Of a stretch of DNA of 64,000 bases, positions 62,042-64,000 are shown one piece after another. A model generated the notes under the pieces. It searched no databases, was not told the DNA's origin, and saw only the letters and a list, made by a program, of their open reading frames with translations. Where the stretch lies: NCBI GenBank assembly GCA_007751255.1, contig CP036296.1, positions 5,332,001 to 5,396,000 on the forward strand. The letters run 5' to 3'. This stretch comes from Engelhardtia mirabilis (GTDB taxonomy: Bacteria > Planctomycetota > UBA1135 > GCA-002686595). The number at the start of each line of letters is the position of its first letter. The stretch's first letter is position 1. The translations under genes were made by a program, and so were the position numbers.

Positions 62042-63589
62042 TCAACGGAAGGGCAAGCGGACCTGCTCAGGCACCTTCCGACGCGCATCAACGACGACTT
62101 CGGTGCTCCAGATCGGCGGTTCGGCGGTCTCGTCCCACCAGCGAGTACGCAGGGTGTAGACCCCGGGCAGCAAACGCTCCCCGATGATCGGGAGCTCGTC
62201 CGCCCCCGTCATTCTCCCGAACGCACCGCTCATGTTCTGGGTGACGACTCGGCCCTGGTCGTCGATGACGTCAACGATCGGCGTGGCCTTCGAACCAGCC
62301 GGACGTTCGAACTTCGCGCGCAGGAGAACCCCGGGGACGATTCGCACGGTTGCCCTCGCATGGCCACCCGCCGGAACGGTCACGAGTTGAGGATCGGGCA
62401 CCCACCCCTCCTGTAGAGCCCGCTGAAAGGGCGACAGCGCAATCCGCCACGTCCCTGGCTGCAAGTCGACGAGTTCGACCTGCTTGCGGGCGAGCAGCTC
62501 ATCCATCTCCTGGTTCCGAAGCAGATCCTCGTTCGCTTCGAGCGTCCAATGGATCGGCAGCGGCGCCTCGGATCCGCCCCAGTGGTCGAGGCGATGCTGT
62601 CGGCGGTAGTGTTGGACGAGGAGCGTGCCGCCGGCCTCGCTCTCTCGGTTCCCCGAGAGGAACTCCAACGTCATCGCGCCCGGACGTTGCAACTGCGCGA
62701 CGAATGGCGTTCCGGCCTGTTCCAGGTCGAACCGGAAGATCCGCCTGAAGGGAGCGAAGCCCTCCGCCTCCAGGCGCAGCTCGTAGGGCTGGCCGTCGAC
62801 GAGTTCGGACTGCAAGGACGAGCCCTCGACCTCGAGGGCGACGAGGCTCGAGCGCCAGGTCGTGTCCCCACCCAACCAGGTGAGCTTGGCGTCGACGATG
62901 GCCGGTACAAGGTCGCCGGCGGCGGAGCGAGCCTCGCAGGTCCACCGCCCGCGCTCCGCATCCGCGAAGCCGAGCTGTACCGTTGGCCTCGCGCCCCTCT
63001 CCAGCGCCAGCTTGGTGATGACCTGGGCCGCCAAGTCGGGTCGATTGGAGGGGCGCTCGACGGTCAGGACGAAGTCACCGCCCGGGAACAGGCCGAGCTC
63101 GGCAATGCCGTCGTCCCCGGTGGCCCCGCGCTCCATTGCGAAGTGCATCCCATTGCGAACCTCGACCAGCACACTGGCCCTCGGGACCGGCTTCCCGTCG
63201 GCTTCCACGACCAGGACCTCCAGCGGGCTCGCCGGCAGCATCACGAGCTGGGAGCCACTGGCGAAGAGGTCGCCGGAGGCCGAGCGCATCTGACGATGGC
63301 CGGCAAGAGTGAGCTCGACCTGTGCAATCCCCGCGTCGGCGACGCTCGAAGCAATCAGGAAGCGTCCGTTCCCATCTGTGACCGCCTCGCAATAGGAGTC
63401 CTCCGAAGGGTCTCCTACGTACCCCAACAGGGCCAGGACGTAGTGGAGCGAGCCGCAGAAGACCTCGACTCCCTCGAGGGGTGAGGCTTCTCCATCGACA
63501 ACGGTCAGCCCCGAGTCGACGGGAGGCGGGTCGTCCTGCGCAGCGAGTACTGGGCAGAGGAGCGCGAGGGCCAGCGAGGCGAGAGACAT
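62042..63589 (-). CDS. Secreted CarboxypepD_reg-like protein
   Basis: A 515-residue protein with a signal peptide (LASLALALLCPVLAAQ). Two beta-sandwich repeats resembling carboxypeptidase regulatory domains are visible (GLTVVDGEASPLEGVEVFCG with NGRFLIAS; LVVEADGKPVPRASVLVEV with DDGIAELGLFPGGDFVL), followed by about 300 residues without recognised motifs. It is probably a periplasmic or surface protein. GGAGAA lies eight bases before the ATG at 63589. Function is unknown. Confidence 0.72.
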   Translation of the reverse strand: MSLASLALALLCPVLAAQDDPPPVDSGLTVVDGEASPLEGVEVFCGSLHYVLALLGYVGDPSEDSYCEAVTDGNGRFLIASSVADAGIAQVELTLAGHRQMRSASGDLFASGSQLVMLPASPLEVLVVEADGKPVPRASVLVEVRNGMHFAMERGATGDDGIAELGLFPGGDFVLTVERPSNRPDLAAQVITKLALERGARPTVQLGFADAERGRWTCEARSAAGDLVPAIVDAKLTWLGGDTTWRSSLVALEVEGSSLQSELVDGQPYELRLEAEGFAPFRRIFRFDLEQAGTPFVAQLQRPGAMTLEFLSGNRESEAGGTLLVQHYRRQHRLDHWGGSEAPLPIHWTLEANEDLLRNQEMDELLARKQVELVDLQPGTWRIALSPFQRALQEGWVPDPQLVTVPAGGHARATVRIVPGVLLRAKFERPAGSKATPIVDVIDDQGRVVTQNMSGAFGRMTGADELPIIGERLLPGVYTLRTRWWDETAEPPIWSTEVVVDARRKVPEQVRLPFR

Positions 63590-63876
63590 TGGTTCTCCGG
63601 GTTGGCGCCACTAGCGCGACTGGGCGATTGGGGCGAGGCCGACGTCGAATATGCCGGCGCCACGCGTGCGAGAGCGAACCCGTTGGAACGAGATCACAGG
63701 CCTCGAACAGGCGGAGGTGAGCGTATGGAAGCGCATGCCGATCCGCTGAACGAGCGAGGGCGAGTGTCGGATCTGCTCCTTCAGCAAGAGGAATCGGAGT
63801 CGACCTCTTGGCCCCGGAGCGGCCGTGGCTCCATCGATCGCCTGTCGCTGACCTTTCCATCCGATCGATCGCTGGG

Positions 63877-63999
63877 CTACTCCGAGCCATCGAGCTCCAG
63901 CGGCGCGAAGCGCTCGCCGTCGAAGACGTAGACTCCCTGAGTGAGGGTGCCGACCCAGAGCTTGCCGTCCCGGGCCCCGAGGATGGAGAGGGCGTAGGC
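63877..63999 (-). CDS. Reg_prop-type propeller protein, 3' end only
   Basis: The last 40 codons of a gene that continues past the window edge. They read AYALSILGARDGKLWVGT then GVYVFDGERFAPLELDG, the D-G-x-L-W-V-G-T and G-V-x-x-F-D-G-x-x-F pattern of ligand-binding propeller repeats found in periplasmic sensor kinases. The stop is TAG at 63877. The 287 bases between it and the next gene hold no convincing gene. Confidence 0.7.
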   Translation of the reverse strand, partial: AYALSILGARDGKLWVGTLTQGVYVFDGERFAPLELDGSE

Positions 64000-64000
64000 C

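Overview
The window is very GC-rich with dense bacterial genes on both strands. Lipid A genes (LpxK, LpxL-type acyltransferase), HldE and a family-9 glycosyltransferase mark a Gram-negative envelope. A sulfatase-like lipoprotein, a right-handed beta-helix protein with a characteristic C-terminal domain, an FG-GAP remnant, CarboxypepD_reg-type proteins and a Reg_prop fragment together suggest an uncultured or deep-branching Planctomycetota. That assignment is an inference from gene content, not a computed placement.

Layout. 1-1805: two unrecognised membrane proteins. 1874-7268: a minus-strand lipopolysaccharide operon (hldE, lpxL-like, lpxK, a Thr-type sulfatase-like lipoprotein) preceded by rpoZ. 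7387-11380: a HAD/degenerate P-loop fusion, a receiver-like protein and a periplasmic protein with two parvulin domains. 11406-17531: a glycan cluster (GT39-like with TPR, GT2, radical SAM/SPASM, GT9, polyprenol-phosphate mannose synthase). 17681-22514: beta-helix protein, an aldehyde:ferredoxin oxidoreductase fused to a MoaD-like tail, and a site-2 protease. 22733-29987: patatin-ferredoxin fusion, thiolase and FadB/J beta-oxidation pair, transketolase. 30343-37264: membrane/TPR protein, OLD-like ATPase-TOPRIM protein, beta-CASP metallo-beta-lactamase, small coiled-coil protein. 37292-40997: MgtE and CNNM magnesium transporters, then a small protein and a lipoprotein. 41341-45263: sigma-54 activator and hybrid histidine kinase, convergent. 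45459-50022: a propionyl-CoA carboxylase/methylmalonyl-CoA epimerase operon. 50162-64000: CarboxypepD_reg proteins, RluD-like synthase, SUMF1-domain protein, ValRS, RmlD-like reductase, diacylglycerol kinase-like protein and a truncated propeller protein.

The most unusual non-coding signal is a family of long, mostly perfect intergenic palindromes: arms of 48-68 bp and three-base loops, at 19024, 22521, 27761, 29996 and 53647, with a short relative at 36915. Copies share a core, yet every difference between copies is mirrored in the opposite arm. Several genes also have a TAGANT-like -10 box only 6-11 bases before the start codon, suggesting leaderless transcripts. The main protein novelties are the AOR-MoaD fusion, the patatin-ferredoxin fusion and an OLD-like protein with a degenerate Walker B.
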